Assembly (NCBI GenBank): GCA_024698505.1
Contig: JAILRE010000018.1
Coordinates: 1 to 64,000, forward strand
DNA: 64,000 nt
Direction: 5' to 3'
DNA from: Clostridiales bacterium
GTDB taxonomy: Bacteria; Bacillota; Clostridia; Christensenellales; CAG-138
The first letter of the stretch is position 1, and each line of letters begins with the position of its first letter. Made by a program: the position numbers and the translations under genes. The notes beneath the pieces are model-generated. The model was not told the origin of the DNA. It worked only from the letters and a program-made list of their open reading frames with translations, and did not search any database. This document shows, in pieces, positions 18,535 to 28,928 of the stretch.

Positions 18535-19341
18535 ATGAGCGAGCTTGGCGTCCGGACCATAGTTGCTGTATTTCTTATCGGCCTGCTTGCGCTCGTCGTT
18601 ATATTCGGAGGTTGGGTGCAGGCATGCGTGCTCACGCTTTTCTCCGTGCTTGCTGTCATTGAGATGAGCAGGATGTTCAAGAAGAAGGAGATCGACATCT
18701 GCCTGCCGCCGCTTTTCCTCATGGCGGGCGCTCAGTATTTCCTTCTGTTCAAGCTTCCCGCATACCTTCCGATACTCTACGTCGTATGCTTTACCTACAT
18801 ACTTGCCGACAGGATCCTCAATAAGCACAGGAAGACCGAGGATGCGATCGCAACGATATTCGTTATGATCTATCCGCTCGCGCTTCTTCTCTGCTTCGGC
18901 TTCTTCGGGTTCGACAGGACCGACGTTTCAAGAGTCGCGCTCATGATGGTGTTTGCAGCTCCCTGTATGGCGGACAACAACGCCTATCTTTGGGGACGCA
19001 AATTCGGCAAGCACAAGCTTTGTCCTGCTATCAGCCCCAAAAAGACCGTTGAAGGCTATATTGCGGGTCTGATTGGCGGCCCGATGGGCGGCGTCCTCGT
19101 CTATTTCCTCCAGAAGATCTGGGGGCTCGACGTTCATTGGGGCTGGCTCGTCGGTCTCGGCTTCTTAGGCGGCGTGATCGGTCAATTCGGAGATCTGTTC
19201 GCCTCTACTTTCAAACGCTGGGCGGGGATAAAGGATTACGGTTCGATCTTTCCGGGCCACGGAGGCGTCATGGACAGACTTGACAGCGCCATGGTATTCG
19301 CGCCCGTCGTCGCCGCCTTCTTCCACTACGTTATTCGCTGA
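18535..19341 (+). CDS. cdsA: Phosphatidate cytidylyltransferase
   Basis: 'CPAISPKKTVEGYIAGLIGG', 'GQFGDLFASTFKRWAGIKDYGSIFPGHGGVMDRLDS'. Confidence 0.97.
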   Translation: MSELGVRTIVAVFLIGLLALVVIFGGWVQACVLTLFSVLAVIEMSRMFKKKEIDICLPPLFLMAGAQYFLLFKLPAYLPILYVVCFTYILADRILNKHRKTEDAIATIFVMIYPLALLLCFGFFGFDRTDVSRVALMMVFAAPCMADNNAYLWGRKFGKHKLCPAISPKKTVEGYIAGLIGGPMGGVLVYFLQKIWGLDVHWGWLVGLGFLGGVIGQFGDLFASTFKRWAGIKDYGSIFPGHGGVMDRLDSAMVFAPVVAAFFHYVIR

Positions 19342-19346
19342 TAATT

Positions 19347-20492
19347 ATGAAAAGAGCTGCAGTATTCGGATCCACCGGTTCAATAGGCAAACAAACACTT
19401 TCCGTATGCAGGGAGCATCCGGACGAGTTTTCCGTTTACGCGCTCGTTTTCGGTCATAATATTGAAGAAGGCACTGATCAGATATTAGAATTCGATCCCG
19501 CCGTGATCGGCGTTTACGACGAGGCTTGCGCTAAGGAGATCGGAGCTCGGTTCCCCGGCAGGAACGTCGTTTCCGGATCGGCTGTCAACGAGCTTGCTGC
19601 GCTTCCCGAGGTCGACACAGTCGTTAACGGCGTAAGCGGATTCAGCGGTACTTTCCCGCTTATCAAGGCGCTTGACGCCGGTAAGACCGTCGCCCTTGCA
19701 AATAAGGAGAGCGTAGTCTGCGCGGGCGGGCTTGTCCGCGCGGCCATGCAAAAGGGCGGCGGAAAGATACTACCCGTGGACAGCGAGCAGAGCGCCGTAT
19801 TTCAGGCCCTTTCTGCCGGCCGCAGGGAGGACGTAAGATCGATCATACTCACGGCTTCGGGAGGATCGTTCAGGTCTTTGCCTTATGAAGAGCTGGAGAA
19901 GGTCACGCCAGAGATGGCAATGAAGCACCCTAATTGGAGCATGGGACGAAAAATAACCATCGATTCGTCTACACTCTTCAATAAGGGATTGGAAGTCATG
20001 GAGGCGGCGTTCCTGTTCGACGCTTCCGCAGATGAGATAAAGGTGCTCGTCCATCCGCAGTCCATAGTGCATTCTATGGTCGAGTACAAGGATAATTCCA
20101 TAATCGCTCAGCTGAGCGTCCCCGATATGAGGCTCGCTATACAGTATGCGATGACCTATCCCGAAAGGATAGATTGTCCTGCGAAGCAGCTCGATCTTAC
20201 CATGCTTTCGGGGCTGACTTTCGAGGAACCGGATACCGTAAGGTTCCCCGCTCTGCCCATGGCTTACGAGGCTTTGAAGGCCGGAGGCTCGCTTCCCGTG
20301 GCCTATAACTCGGGCAACGAGGCTGCGGTTGAGAGATTCATCAAGGGCGAGCTTCTGTTTACCGAGATCCCCGAGTGCGTCGCGTACGCGATGGAAAGGA
20401 TCGAGCGTGTCGATATTAACGACATGGAAACGCTCCTTCACTGCGATAAAGAGGCGCGCCGTATGGCGTATGAATTTGCTGTTAAGAGGTAA
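19347..20492 (+). CDS. dxr: 1-deoxy-D-xylulose-5-phosphate reductoisomerase
   Basis: 'AVFGSTGSIGKQTL', 'ALANKESVVCAGG', 'LPVDSEQSAVFQAL', 'HPQSIVHSMVEYKD'. Confidence 0.97.
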   Translation: MKRAAVFGSTGSIGKQTLSVCREHPDEFSVYALVFGHNIEEGTDQILEFDPAVIGVYDEACAKEIGARFPGRNVVSGSAVNELAALPEVDTVVNGVSGFSGTFPLIKALDAGKTVALANKESVVCAGGLVRAAMQKGGGKILPVDSEQSAVFQALSAGRREDVRSIILTASGGSFRSLPYEELEKVTPEMAMKHPNWSMGRKITIDSSTLFNKGLEVMEAAFLFDASADEIKVLVHPQSIVHSMVEYKDNSIIAQLSVPDMRLAIQYAMTYPERIDCPAKQLDLTMLSGLTFEEPDTVRFPALPMAYEALKAGGSLPVAYNSGNEAAVERFIKGELLFTEIPECVAYAMERIERVDINDMETLLHCDKEARRMAYEFAVKR

Positions 20493-20493
20493 T

Positions 20494-21591
20494 ATGTCCG
20501 GAGTATTTTACTTTATTGTTTCGCTTCTCGTGCTTGCGCTCATGATATTCATCCATGAGCTCGGTCACTATACCGCGGGCAGGATATTGGGATTCAAGAT
20601 ACTCGATTTCTCAATAGGCTTCGGCCCCGCGCTTTTCCAGTTCAAAAAGAAGGATATCAATTACGCCCTCAGGGCTATCCCGCTCGGCGGCGCATGCCGC
20701 TTTTACGGCGAGGAGGACGAACCCATCGACGCAGTGTCTTTCAATTCGCAGAAGCCGTTGAAGCGTCTTATAGTCATATTCGCGGGCCCGTTGATGAACT
20801 TCGTTCTTGCCTACGTTCTGGCCGTCGTGATGCTTCTTTGCTACGGCGATCAGAAGGTCGACAAGTATGCTAACGGCGACTATGCGATAGTAATAAACGC
20901 CGTCTCCGAAGACAGCCCCGCCGAGAGAGCCGGCCTCATGGAGGGGGATATCATTATCTCCGTCGGAGGGAACGACATTTCCGGCGAGCCTCATGAGTAC
21001 GAGGATAAGATCGAAATAGTATCAAAAAGCATAGACGAAGCTCCCGCGGAGGGCGTTGCCCTAATCGTTCTTCGGGACGGGGTGCAGAAGGAGATATTCG
21101 TTTCAGATATCTTCAACGAAAAGGCGGATAAGAACCTCGTCGGCATAACCATGGGCGCTTATCGCAGATTCGTGCGGCGCGGCTTCTTCAGCGCGTTCGG
21201 CGGCGGTTTCGAGCTTATGGGCGATATAGTCAAATCGACCTTCACCGCTATCGCGAACGGCTTCAAAAACGGCTTTAACCAGGGCGACGTTTCGGGCGTC
21301 GTCGGAACGGTCGTCATCACCATGAAGATGGCCTCGATGGGCTTCTACAATCTGCTCTTCGTAATGATAATCATTTCGATGAGCTTGGGTATTATGAACC
21401 TTCTGCCGATACTTCCTCTGGACGGCGGGCATCTGCTTTTCGATTTCATCGAATTGGTTTTCGGCAAACCCGTACCGAGGAAACTGCAGAGCATTCTGAG
21501 CGTTATAGGTATCTTCCTGCTGATAGTGCTGATGATCTACGCTACCGTCAGCGATATTCGCGGACTCTTCAACGGCATGTTCAACTGGTGA
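20494..21591 (+). CDS. rseP: RIP metalloprotease (site-2 protease)
   Basis: 'FIHELGHYTAGR' (HExxH), PDZ domain, 'NLLPILPLDGGHLLFDFIE'. Confidence 0.95.
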   Translation: MSGVFYFIVSLLVLALMIFIHELGHYTAGRILGFKILDFSIGFGPALFQFKKKDINYALRAIPLGGACRFYGEEDEPIDAVSFNSQKPLKRLIVIFAGPLMNFVLAYVLAVVMLLCYGDQKVDKYANGDYAIVINAVSEDSPAERAGLMEGDIIISVGGNDISGEPHEYEDKIEIVSKSIDEAPAEGVALIVLRDGVQKEIFVSDIFNEKADKNLVGITMGAYRRFVRRGFFSAFGGGFELMGDIVKSTFTAIANGFKNGFNQGDVSGVVGTVVITMKMASMGFYNLLFVMIIISMSLGIMNLLPILPLDGGHLLFDFIELVFGKPVPRKLQSILSVIGIFLLIVLMIYATVSDIRGLFNGMFNW

Positions 21592-21616
21592 CGAATCGAA
21601 AGGCTGGAGGAAAAAC

Positions 21617-22660
21617 ATGGCTTCCAAAAGAATGATGATCGGAAATACGGCTGTCGGAGGCGGTGCTCCCGTCACGATACAATCCATGACGAATACCGAT
21701 ACCAGGGACGCCGTCCGTACGACGGAACAGATACTCTCCCTTGAAAACGCGGGCTGTGAAATAGTTCGTTTCTCCGTATATGACGAGGATTGCGCAGCGT
21801 CCATTCCGTACATCAAGGCGCATACGCATATCCCGCTCGTTGCCGATATCCATTTCGATCACAGGCTTGCGATCGCAGCTATCGAAAACGGCATCGATAA
21901 GGTCAGGATAAATCCCGGCAATATCGGCTCGGAGCAGAAGGTGCGGGAGCTCGTTGCCGCCGCCAAGGACAGGAATATCCCTATCAGGATAGGCGTCAAC
22001 GGCGGTTCTTTGGAGAAGGATATCCTCAGAAAGTACGGCGTTACTCCCGAGGGAATGCTTGAAAGCGCGCTGTCTCACGTCGCCATTCTTGAAAAATGCG
22101 GCTTCTATGACATTGTTATTTCCATGAAAGCTTCCACCGTTCAAAAGACGGTCCAGGCGAACAGGCTTGCAAGCAAGAGGACGCCTTATCCTCTTCACCT
22201 CGGCGTGACCGAGGCTGGCATGGGGGAGGCGGCCATGGTGAAATCCTCCATAGGCATAGGCTCACTTCTTCTTGACGGCATAGGCGATACCATTAGGGTC
22301 TCCCTTACGGGCGATCCTGTAAGGGAAGTATATGCCGCCAAAAGGATACTCGCCGCCGTCGGCCTCCGATCGGAAGGCGTCGAGGTCGTCAGCTGCCCCA
22401 CGTGCGGCAGGACGAGAGTAGATCTTGCGAGCATCGTAAAGAAGGTAGAGGAGTCCCTTCCAGAAACGGATAAGTCGCTCAGGATCGCCGTTATGGGCTG
22501 CGCCGTAAACGGCCCGGGCGAGGCAAGGGAAGCTGATATCGGCATAGCTTTCGGAAGCAAAAACGCCGTAGTTTTCAAAAAAGGCGAGCTTTGCTATTCG
22601 GACAAGCTTCCCGAGGTTGTGGACAGGTTTATTTCGGACGTTAAATCGGAGCTTCAATGA
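21617..22660 (+). CDS. ispG: 4-hydroxy-3-methylbut-2-en-1-yl diphosphate synthase (flavodoxin)
   Basis: 'IQSMTNTDTRD', 'VADIHFDHRLAI', 'VSCPTCGRTRVDL', 'IAVMGCAVNGPGEAREADIGIAFG'. Confidence 0.97.
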   Translation: MASKRMMIGNTAVGGGAPVTIQSMTNTDTRDAVRTTEQILSLENAGCEIVRFSVYDEDCAASIPYIKAHTHIPLVADIHFDHRLAIAAIENGIDKVRINPGNIGSEQKVRELVAAAKDRNIPIRIGVNGGSLEKDILRKYGVTPEGMLESALSHVAILEKCGFYDIVISMKASTVQKTVQANRLASKRTPYPLHLGVTEAGMGEAAMVKSSIGIGSLLLDGIGDTIRVSLTGDPVREVYAAKRILAAVGLRSEGVEVVSCPTCGRTRVDLASIVKKVEESLPETDKSLRIAVMGCAVNGPGEAREADIGIAFGSKNAVVFKKGELCYSDKLPEVVDRFISDVKSELQ

Positions 22661-25600
22661 GCGAACAGGAATACATCAACATCGGCAATAAGCTTCTGAA
22701 GAATTCGGCTTTCTCCATTACGCACGCATCGAGGTCGTCTTCTACAGGCGCTTTTCATATCTGCCTTAAAGCGGAGAAGATACTGATGCCCTTCGAGATA
22801 GAGGCCATCAAGCGCTTCATCTGCGATAAGCTTTTGACAAACAACGTCTCTTTCGAGATCGACTTCAAGGAAGCCGTGGACGGGCTGTCCGATATGCGGG
22901 AAGACGACGTCGCGGATCTTTTCAGGGAGATCTGGAGCCGTATCTCTCCCGAGATTTTTCCCGTGCTCGCAAATTCTCTTATCGACGTTTCAAGGGACGA
23001 GGACGGCACGGTATTTATCGTAAGGTCTTCTCCTGAGCTTATCAAAGCCATCGATGCGGAAAGCGTCTCAAAGATCAAAACCGAGGCCGCCAATAACTGG
23101 GACTGGCATTTCGGAATAAAGCTCGTCGGCGATCAGGATCTTAACGATATCAAAAGCTATGACGTTTCGCCTTACGTAGTCAGGGAACGCGTTTCCACCG
23201 CCGATATCGGTTCAGCAGAGCCCGCCCCCACAAAGCGAAAGAAGCCTTCCGCCAAGGCTGCCGTCGATCCGAAGGATATCGTCCTCGGCAAGGAAATAGT
23301 CCGCCGCGAGATCACGCCTATGAGCGATTTCTCCGAGACTACCGGCAGCGCCATAGCGAAGGGCGCTATAATCGGTTACGAGGTATCGGAAACGAGGGAC
23401 AAGTCCAGATCCATATTCAAGATCGACTTTTCCGACAAGACCAATTCGCTCTCTGCCAAATTCTTCACAGAGCCCGACAAGGCCGGTTCCATCGAATCCC
23501 TGCTCAAGGAGATCAAGGATAAGGGCGATGAGATCATAGTTCGCGGCAGTTATAAGTACGATTCCTATTCCCGCGATTACATACTGATGGCGAACGACGT
23601 CAACAGATGCGCCCGCGAAAAACGCATCGACGACGCTCCCGATGGCGAAAAACGCGTGGAGCTTCATCTGCATACGCAGTCATCGACCATGGATGCTCTT
23701 ACGAAGGTGTCCGACGTCGTCAACACGGCTTTCAAGTGGGGCCACAGGGCCGTCGCCATCACGGATCACGGCGTAGTTCATTCGCTTCCCGAAGCGATGA
23801 AGATCTATAAGGATATCAAAAAGACCGCCCGCGCCAATGGCGTCGATCCCGATTTCAAGGTCATATTCGGCTGCGAAGGCTATCTTGTAAGCGACTCAAC
23901 GATCCACAGCATAGACGAGCGTCCCTATACCGCTGTCGCCGTTACCGCGGCCTATTCCGCTGCGGGTACCGCGGTTTATGAGATCCGCGCCGTCAAGTTC
24001 GATCATGAAGGTACCGTGATCGGCGAATTCGGTTCCGTGACCGATCCCGGCGCATCCCTGCCCAAATGGGCTGCGGAAAAATGCGGCATTGACGAGGATG
24101 AATTCAAAAACGCTCCCGAGGCGATCAAAGTCGTCGGCGACTTCGTTTCGTTCGCTGAGGGTTCCGTGATCGTTGCCTATAACGATACCGTAATAAACGG
24201 GCTTTCTTCCGTGCTCGCTTCGGAGGACATATTGCCCTTCGAATACGTCGATATCAATAAGCTCGAGCTCAATATGCACCTTAATATCAAGGATTACAGC
24301 ATGGAGAGCGGCTGCGCGCCGATAAGCGGCAGATACGAAGCTCTTCCCGAGATCCCCGCAAAGGACAGCGTCCGCGCTTTGAAGGAGCTTGCGGCAGGGC
24401 TTATCGCCGAGCTCAAGCAGAACGGCGGCACGGAGATCCCCTATTGGGACAGACGAGAGCCCGATTATACGAAGCTTCAGCGTTACCATATCATACTGCT
24501 CGCCGCGAGCCACGAGGGCCTTAAGAACCTCTACAAGCTCGTTTCCTATTCGCATCTGCAGTATTATCACAAGCGTCCCTGCATCCCCAGAAGCCTTCTG
24601 AACATGCTGAGGAACGGCATACTGCTCGGCTCCGCCTGCGAGGCGGGAGAGCTTTACAGGGCTGTTTCCAGAGGACTCCCCGCAGAGGAACAGAAGCGCA
24701 TCGCCAAGTGGTATGATTACCTTGAGATACAGCCGCTTGACAATAACATGTTCATGACCGCTTCGGACGAACTCAACGTATCCGTCGACGATCTTAAGAA
24801 CTTCAACAGGCGCATAGTCGAGCTCGGCGACGAGCTGGGCAAGCTTACCGTTGCCACGTGCGACGTGCATTTCCTGGAGCCGGACGACGCGATCTTCCGT
24901 TCCATACTCCTTCATTCTCAGGGCTACAGGGACGCAGTCAGGATGACTCCGCTCTATTTCAGAACGACCAAGGAGATGCTTGACGAGTTTTCCTATCTCG
25001 GTGAGGAAAGGGCGAGGGAGGTAGTAATTACAAATCCCAATATCATCGCCGATATGTGCGGCGAGCAGCTGCATCCCTTCCTTGACGAGAAATTCACCTA
25101 TTCGCCCGAGCTTCCCAACGCCAAGGAGATCCTCGAGAGCATGACAATGAACGAGGCGCACAGGCGTTACGGCGATCCGCTTCCCGAGATAGTCCAAAAA
25201 AGGCTCGACAAAGAGCTTGCTTCCATAGTCGGCAACGGTTATTCTTCGCTCTACATGGTCGCGCAGAAGCTCGTTTCCAAATCCCTGGGCGACGGATATC
25301 TCGTAGGCTCAAGGGGTTCCGTCGGATCGTCTTTCGTTGCGACCATGCTTGGCATAACGGAGGTCAACGCGCTTCCTCCGCATTACCTCTGCCCCAACTG
25401 CAAATACAGCGAGTTCAAGACCGACGTCCATTCAAGATGCGGCATCGACCTTCCCGATAAGGATTGCCCCGTCTGCGGAACAAAGCTCCGAAAGGAGGGC
25501 TACGATATCCCGTTCGAGGTGTTCCTCGGCTTCAAGGGCGATAAGACTCCCGATATCGATCTGAATTTCTCGGGCGATTACCAGCCCGTCGCGCACAGAT

Positions 25601-26970
25601 TCACCGAGGAGATGTTCGGCGCAGGTCACGCTTTCAGAGCGGGCACCATATCCGCCGTTCAGGATAAGACCGTTTACGGTTACGTAAAGCATTATTGCGA
25701 GGATCTCGGTCTCAATAAGTCCGAAACCGAGATCAACAGGCTCGTTCAGGGCTGCCTCGGAGTAAAGAAGACCTCAGGTCAGCATCCCGGCGGCATCGTA
25801 ATAGTCCCCGAGGATTACGAGATATTCGATTTCTGCCCCGTTCAGCATCCCGCCGATAAGAACGACAGCGGATCCGTTACAACGCATTTCGATTTCCATG
25901 CGCTCGACGATAAGCTCGTTAAGCTTGACATACTCGGTCACGACGATCCCACCGTTCTCAGAATGCTCAACGATCTGACGGGCCTCGATCCGAGGACCAT
26001 CCCGCTTGACGATCCCGAGACGATGTCGATCTACAGCACGGACGCCGCGCTCGGCGTCAGCCTTAAGCCTCTCGGATGCGACGTGGGCTCTTTGGCGATA
26101 CCCGAATTCGGCACCGGCTTCGTTCGCGGCATGCTGACGGAGACGAGGCCGACAACGATGGAGGAGCTCGTCAGGATATCCGGCCTTTCCCACGGTACCG
26201 ACGTTTGGAACAACAACGCGCAGGTGCTCGTGCAGAACAAGGTCGCGACACTAATGGAGGTCATCTGCACCCGCGACGATATAATGAACTATCTCATCTC
26301 CATAGGCGGAGATCCTTCGCTTTCGTTCAAGACGATGGAAAGCGTCCGAAAAGGCAGGGGATTGAAGCCCGAGATGGAGGAAATGATGCACAGCATTTCC
26401 GTCCCCGAATGGTTCATAGACAGCTGTAAAAAGATCAAGTACATGTTCCCGAGGGCGCACGCGGCGGCATACGTCATGATGAGCTTCCGAATTGCGTACT
26501 ATAAGGTCCATTACCCGCTTGAGTTCTACGCGGTCTACTTTACGGTAAGGGCGGATACCTTCGATATAGAGCTTTGCCTTGGCGGATTCGACGCCGTTAT
26601 GAATAATCTGAAGGCGCTGAAGAGCAAGGATAAGCCCGATCAGAAGGAGAAGGACGCAATCACGATACTCGAGGTCGTAGCCGAGATGAATCTTCGCGGA
26701 TTCGAGCTTCTGCCTGTCGATCTTTACAAATCAAAGGCCAAGAACTTCACCATCGAGGACGGCAAGCTGAGGCCTCCGTTCACGTCGGTTGCGGGGCTCG
26801 GTGAGAACGTCGCCGTGCAGATCGAGAACGGCGCCAAAGGCGGCGAGTATTCCTCCAAAGAGGATTTCGCCATAAGAACGAAGGCGAATTCGAGCATAAT
26901 AGAAAAGCTTGCCGCGCTCGGATGCTTCGAGGGGATCCCGGACACGGATCAGATCAAGTTCAGTTTCTGA
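22657..26970 (+). CDS. polC: DNA polymerase III subunit alpha, Gram-positive PolC type
   Basis: PHP 'VELHLHTQSSTMDA', Zn finger 'CPNCKYSEF...CPVCGTKL', 'GDKTPDIDLNFSG', 'SGQHPGGIVIVP', 'MFPRAHAAAYVMM'; ATGA overlap with ispG. Confidence 0.98.
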   Translation: MSEQEYINIGNKLLKNSAFSITHASRSSSTGAFHICLKAEKILMPFEIEAIKRFICDKLLTNNVSFEIDFKEAVDGLSDMREDDVADLFREIWSRISPEIFPVLANSLIDVSRDEDGTVFIVRSSPELIKAIDAESVSKIKTEAANNWDWHFGIKLVGDQDLNDIKSYDVSPYVVRERVSTADIGSAEPAPTKRKKPSAKAAVDPKDIVLGKEIVRREITPMSDFSETTGSAIAKGAIIGYEVSETRDKSRSIFKIDFSDKTNSLSAKFFTEPDKAGSIESLLKEIKDKGDEIIVRGSYKYDSYSRDYILMANDVNRCAREKRIDDAPDGEKRVELHLHTQSSTMDALTKVSDVVNTAFKWGHRAVAITDHGVVHSLPEAMKIYKDIKKTARANGVDPDFKVIFGCEGYLVSDSTIHSIDERPYTAVAVTAAYSAAGTAVYEIRAVKFDHEGTVIGEFGSVTDPGASLPKWAAEKCGIDEDEFKNAPEAIKVVGDFVSFAEGSVIVAYNDTVINGLSSVLASEDILPFEYVDINKLELNMHLNIKDYSMESGCAPISGRYEALPEIPAKDSVRALKELAAGLIAELKQNGGTEIPYWDRREPDYTKLQRYHIILLAASHEGLKNLYKLVSYSHLQYYHKRPCIPRSLLNMLRNGILLGSACEAGELYRAVSRGLPAEEQKRIAKWYDYLEIQPLDNNMFMTASDELNVSVDDLKNFNRRIVELGDELGKLTVATCDVHFLEPDDAIFRSILLHSQGYRDAVRMTPLYFRTTKEMLDEFSYLGEERAREVVITNPNIIADMCGEQLHPFLDEKFTYSPELPNAKEILESMTMNEAHRRYGDPLPEIVQKRLDKELASIVGNGYSSLYMVAQKLVSKSLGDGYLVGSRGSVGSSFVATMLGITEVNALPPHYLCPNCKYSEFKTDVHSRCGIDLPDKDCPVCGTKLRKEGYDIPFEVFLGFKGDKTPDIDLNFSGDYQPVAHRFTEEMFGAGHAFRAGTISAVQDKTVYGYVKHYCEDLGLNKSETEINRLVQGCLGVKKTSGQHPGGIVIVPEDYEIFDFCPVQHPADKNDSGSVTTHFDFHALDDKLVKLDILGHDDPTVLRMLNDLTGLDPRTIPLDDPETMSIYSTDAALGVSLKPLGCDVGSLAIPEFGTGFVRGMLTETRPTTMEELVRISGLSHGTDVWNNNAQVLVQNKVATLMEVICTRDDIMNYLISIGGDPSLSFKTMESVRKGRGLKPEMEEMMHSISVPEWFIDSCKKIKYMFPRAHAAAYVMMSFRIAYYKVHYPLEFYAVYFTVRADTFDIELCLGGFDAVMNNLKALKSKDKPDQKEKDAITILEVVAEMNLRGFELLPVDLYKSKAKNFTIEDGKLRPPFTSVAGLGENVAVQIENGAKGGEYSSKEDFAIRTKANSSIIEKLAALGCFEGIPDTDQIKFSF

Positions 26971-26975
26971 CAAAT

Positions 26976-27009
26976 AAAAGAACACCGGATTAACCGGTGT
27001 TCTTTTTTT
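26976..27009. terminator. Intrinsic terminator after polC
   Basis: AAAAGAACACCGG-ATTAA-CCGGTGTTCTTTTTTT. Confidence 0.85.
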
Positions 27010-27019
27010 ATGATGATTT

Positions 27020-27388
27020 TCAGCAGAACTTTTCGCGAAGGAGCGCTACTGCTTCTTCCTCCGAAAAGCCGAGGTTCTTTGCGGTTTCGGCGGCGGCTGT
27101 CAGCAGAGGATCGAGCGAACTGCGGCGAAGCCTTTCGCGGTCCTCGGAAGAAAGCTCCGCGACGAAGCATCCGCTGCCTGCGCGCGCTTCAATGAGCCTT
27201 GCTTCGATCAGCGCATCCCATGCGTTTCTTACGGTGATAATACTGATCCCAAGCTCCTTTGCGACTGTCCTGATCGGCGGCAGAGCTTCCCCGGGTGAAA
27301 TTGTCCCCGAAAGGACCTGCCCCGCGATCTCGTCGTAAAGCTGCTTGTATACGGGCGTTGAGTCCGATGGGATTATTCTCAGCCGCAT
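27020..27388 (-). CDS. GntR-family (YtrA-like) transcriptional regulator
   Basis: 'PVYKQLYDEIAGQVLSGTISPGEALPPIRTVAKELGISIITVRNAWDALIEARLIEARAGSGCFV'. Confidence 0.9.
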   Translation of the reverse strand: MRLRIIPSDSTPVYKQLYDEIAGQVLSGTISPGEALPPIRTVAKELGISIITVRNAWDALIEARLIEARAGSGCFVAELSSEDRERLRRSSLDPLLTAAAETAKNLGFSEEEAVALLREKFC

Positions 27389-28071
27389 CAGATGTCGACC
27401 TCGTCGAAGAGCTTACAGCTTCTCCTGTATGAGAGCAGGGTAATGAAAAAATAGATGAGCAAGCCAGCTCCGATAAACAGAAGCTGATAAAGAAGCGAAG
27501 AGGATGAACCCGGCCAGCAGTCAATATTGTTTTCGATCCATGCGAAGAAGGGCACGGACCCTGCGGCTGCTCCGGCAGCTATGAAGAAGCCCTCGAATAC
27601 GAATATGAAGAGGAACACGGCGATAGTCGAGATAAGGAATGCGCGCTCGGCTTTATATCCGTTTTTATAGAAGAACGGAAGGAAGGTCGCGTTGAAAACG
27701 GAATAGACGAGGAAGCATCCTCCGAGCAGCGCGGGGCAGGCGTCGAGGCCGGCTTTGTTTGCGTCCGTAAGCAGCGCGTGGTGGACGAAAATCATTGCCG
27801 TGAAGACGAGCATCATCGCGAGCTGTATTACCGCAACGAACAGGTACTTGGACTTGACAGCCTCCCTTTTCGAGATGGGCAGCAGCGCGGTAAACAGCAC
27901 GTCGCTGTTGGAGTTGCTTATCTGCATGGAATTGAATATCGCGTTTCCAGTGAAGAAGCAAGCCACAAGATAGACGTAGCTCGGAATAAGAAACATCAGC
28001 GCTGAGAGCGAGAAGAAGAAAACGAGAGGATGCATGCAGAGCTTGAATTCTTTATACAGCAGCTTTTTCAT
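27388..28071 (-). CDS. ABC-2 type permease
   Basis: Six hydrophobic segments, 'FTALLPISKREAVKSKYLFVAVIQLAMMLVFT'; coupled to the adjacent ATPase. Confidence 0.8.
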   Translation of the reverse strand: MKKLLYKEFKLCMHPLVFFFSLSALMFLIPSYVYLVACFFTGNAIFNSMQISNSNSDVLFTALLPISKREAVKSKYLFVAVIQLAMMLVFTAMIFVHHALLTDANKAGLDACPALLGGCFLVYSVFNATFLPFFYKNGYKAERAFLISTIAVFLFIFVFEGFFIAAGAAAGSVPFFAWIENNIDCWPGSSSSLLYQLLFIGAGLLIYFFITLLSYRRSCKLFDEVDI

Positions 28072-28916
28072 TTCTCTTCCTCCTGTTCTACGTATACCAT
28101 AATGGATTCAAGATCGGCCGGCGCTGTCCTGCAGTCTGAAAAGAGGCCAGCGTCCTCCGCTTTTATCAATCCGCTGAAGCCGAAAGCGTTTTCCTTATAG
28201 CTGATGAGATGCGTTTTTAAGCTTTCAAGGTGTTCCTGTTCTCCGGATACGAGCATGAACTTGTTCCTGAAGCTTTCGGTATCGGTAAAATCGAAGAGCT
28301 TTCCGTTCTTTATGTAACCGATGAAATCGGCGCATTTCTCGAGATCCGAGATTATATGCGTCGAAAAGAGCACGCTCCTCGTTCCGTCCTCGACGAGAGA
28401 ACGAAGCACGTCGAGCAGTTCGTTCCTCGAAACGGGATCGAGGCCGCTCGTGGGTTCGTCGAGTATGAGCAGCTTCGCGTTATGCGAAAGCGCCAGAGCG
28501 AGAGCGAATTTGACGCGCATGCCGGCTGAAAGCTCGCGGATCTTTTTGTTCTCGTCGAGAGAGAATTTTTCAAGGTATCCCTTGTAAGCCGAGTCGTCCC
28601 ATTCCTTGTAGAATCTCTTCGTAACGTCAGCTATCGTTTTGAGCTTTGAACGCATATAGCAGTTGAATTCGCCCATTATGAAACCGATCTTCTGCTTGCA
28701 TTCGGATTCGTTTTCGAAGAAATCCATCCCGTCGACGAATACGCTTCCGCCGTCCCTTTTAATAAGGTTAAGCATTGCTTTCATCGTAGTCGTTTTGCCC
28801 GCGCCGTTTCGACCTATAAAACCCATTATGCAGCCGGGTTCCAGATCGAAAGAAATATCGTCGAGAAGAAAGCTCGGGTATTGCTTTCTCAACGATTTTA
28901 CACTAAGCAGATTCAT
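28068..28916 (-). CDS. ABC transporter ATP-binding protein
   Basis: Walker A 'GRNGAGKTT', signature-like 'ELSAGMRVKFALALAL', Walker B 'LLILDEPTSGLD'. Confidence 0.93.
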   Translation of the reverse strand: MNLLSVKSLRKQYPSFLLDDISFDLEPGCIMGFIGRNGAGKTTTMKAMLNLIKRDGGSVFVDGMDFFENESECKQKIGFIMGEFNCYMRSKLKTIADVTKRFYKEWDDSAYKGYLEKFSLDENKKIRELSAGMRVKFALALALSHNAKLLILDEPTSGLDPVSRNELLDVLRSLVEDGTRSVLFSTHIISDLEKCADFIGYIKNGKLFDFTDTESFRNKFMLVSGEQEHLESLKTHLISYKENAFGFSGLIKAEDAGLFSDCRTAPADLESIMVYVEQEEEK

Positions 28917-28928
28917 TTAGCCCTCCTG

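Noticed and set aside
23896-25197. 433-aa minus-strand ORF within polC
   Set aside because: Shadow ORF inside a conserved essential gene; no domain seen.
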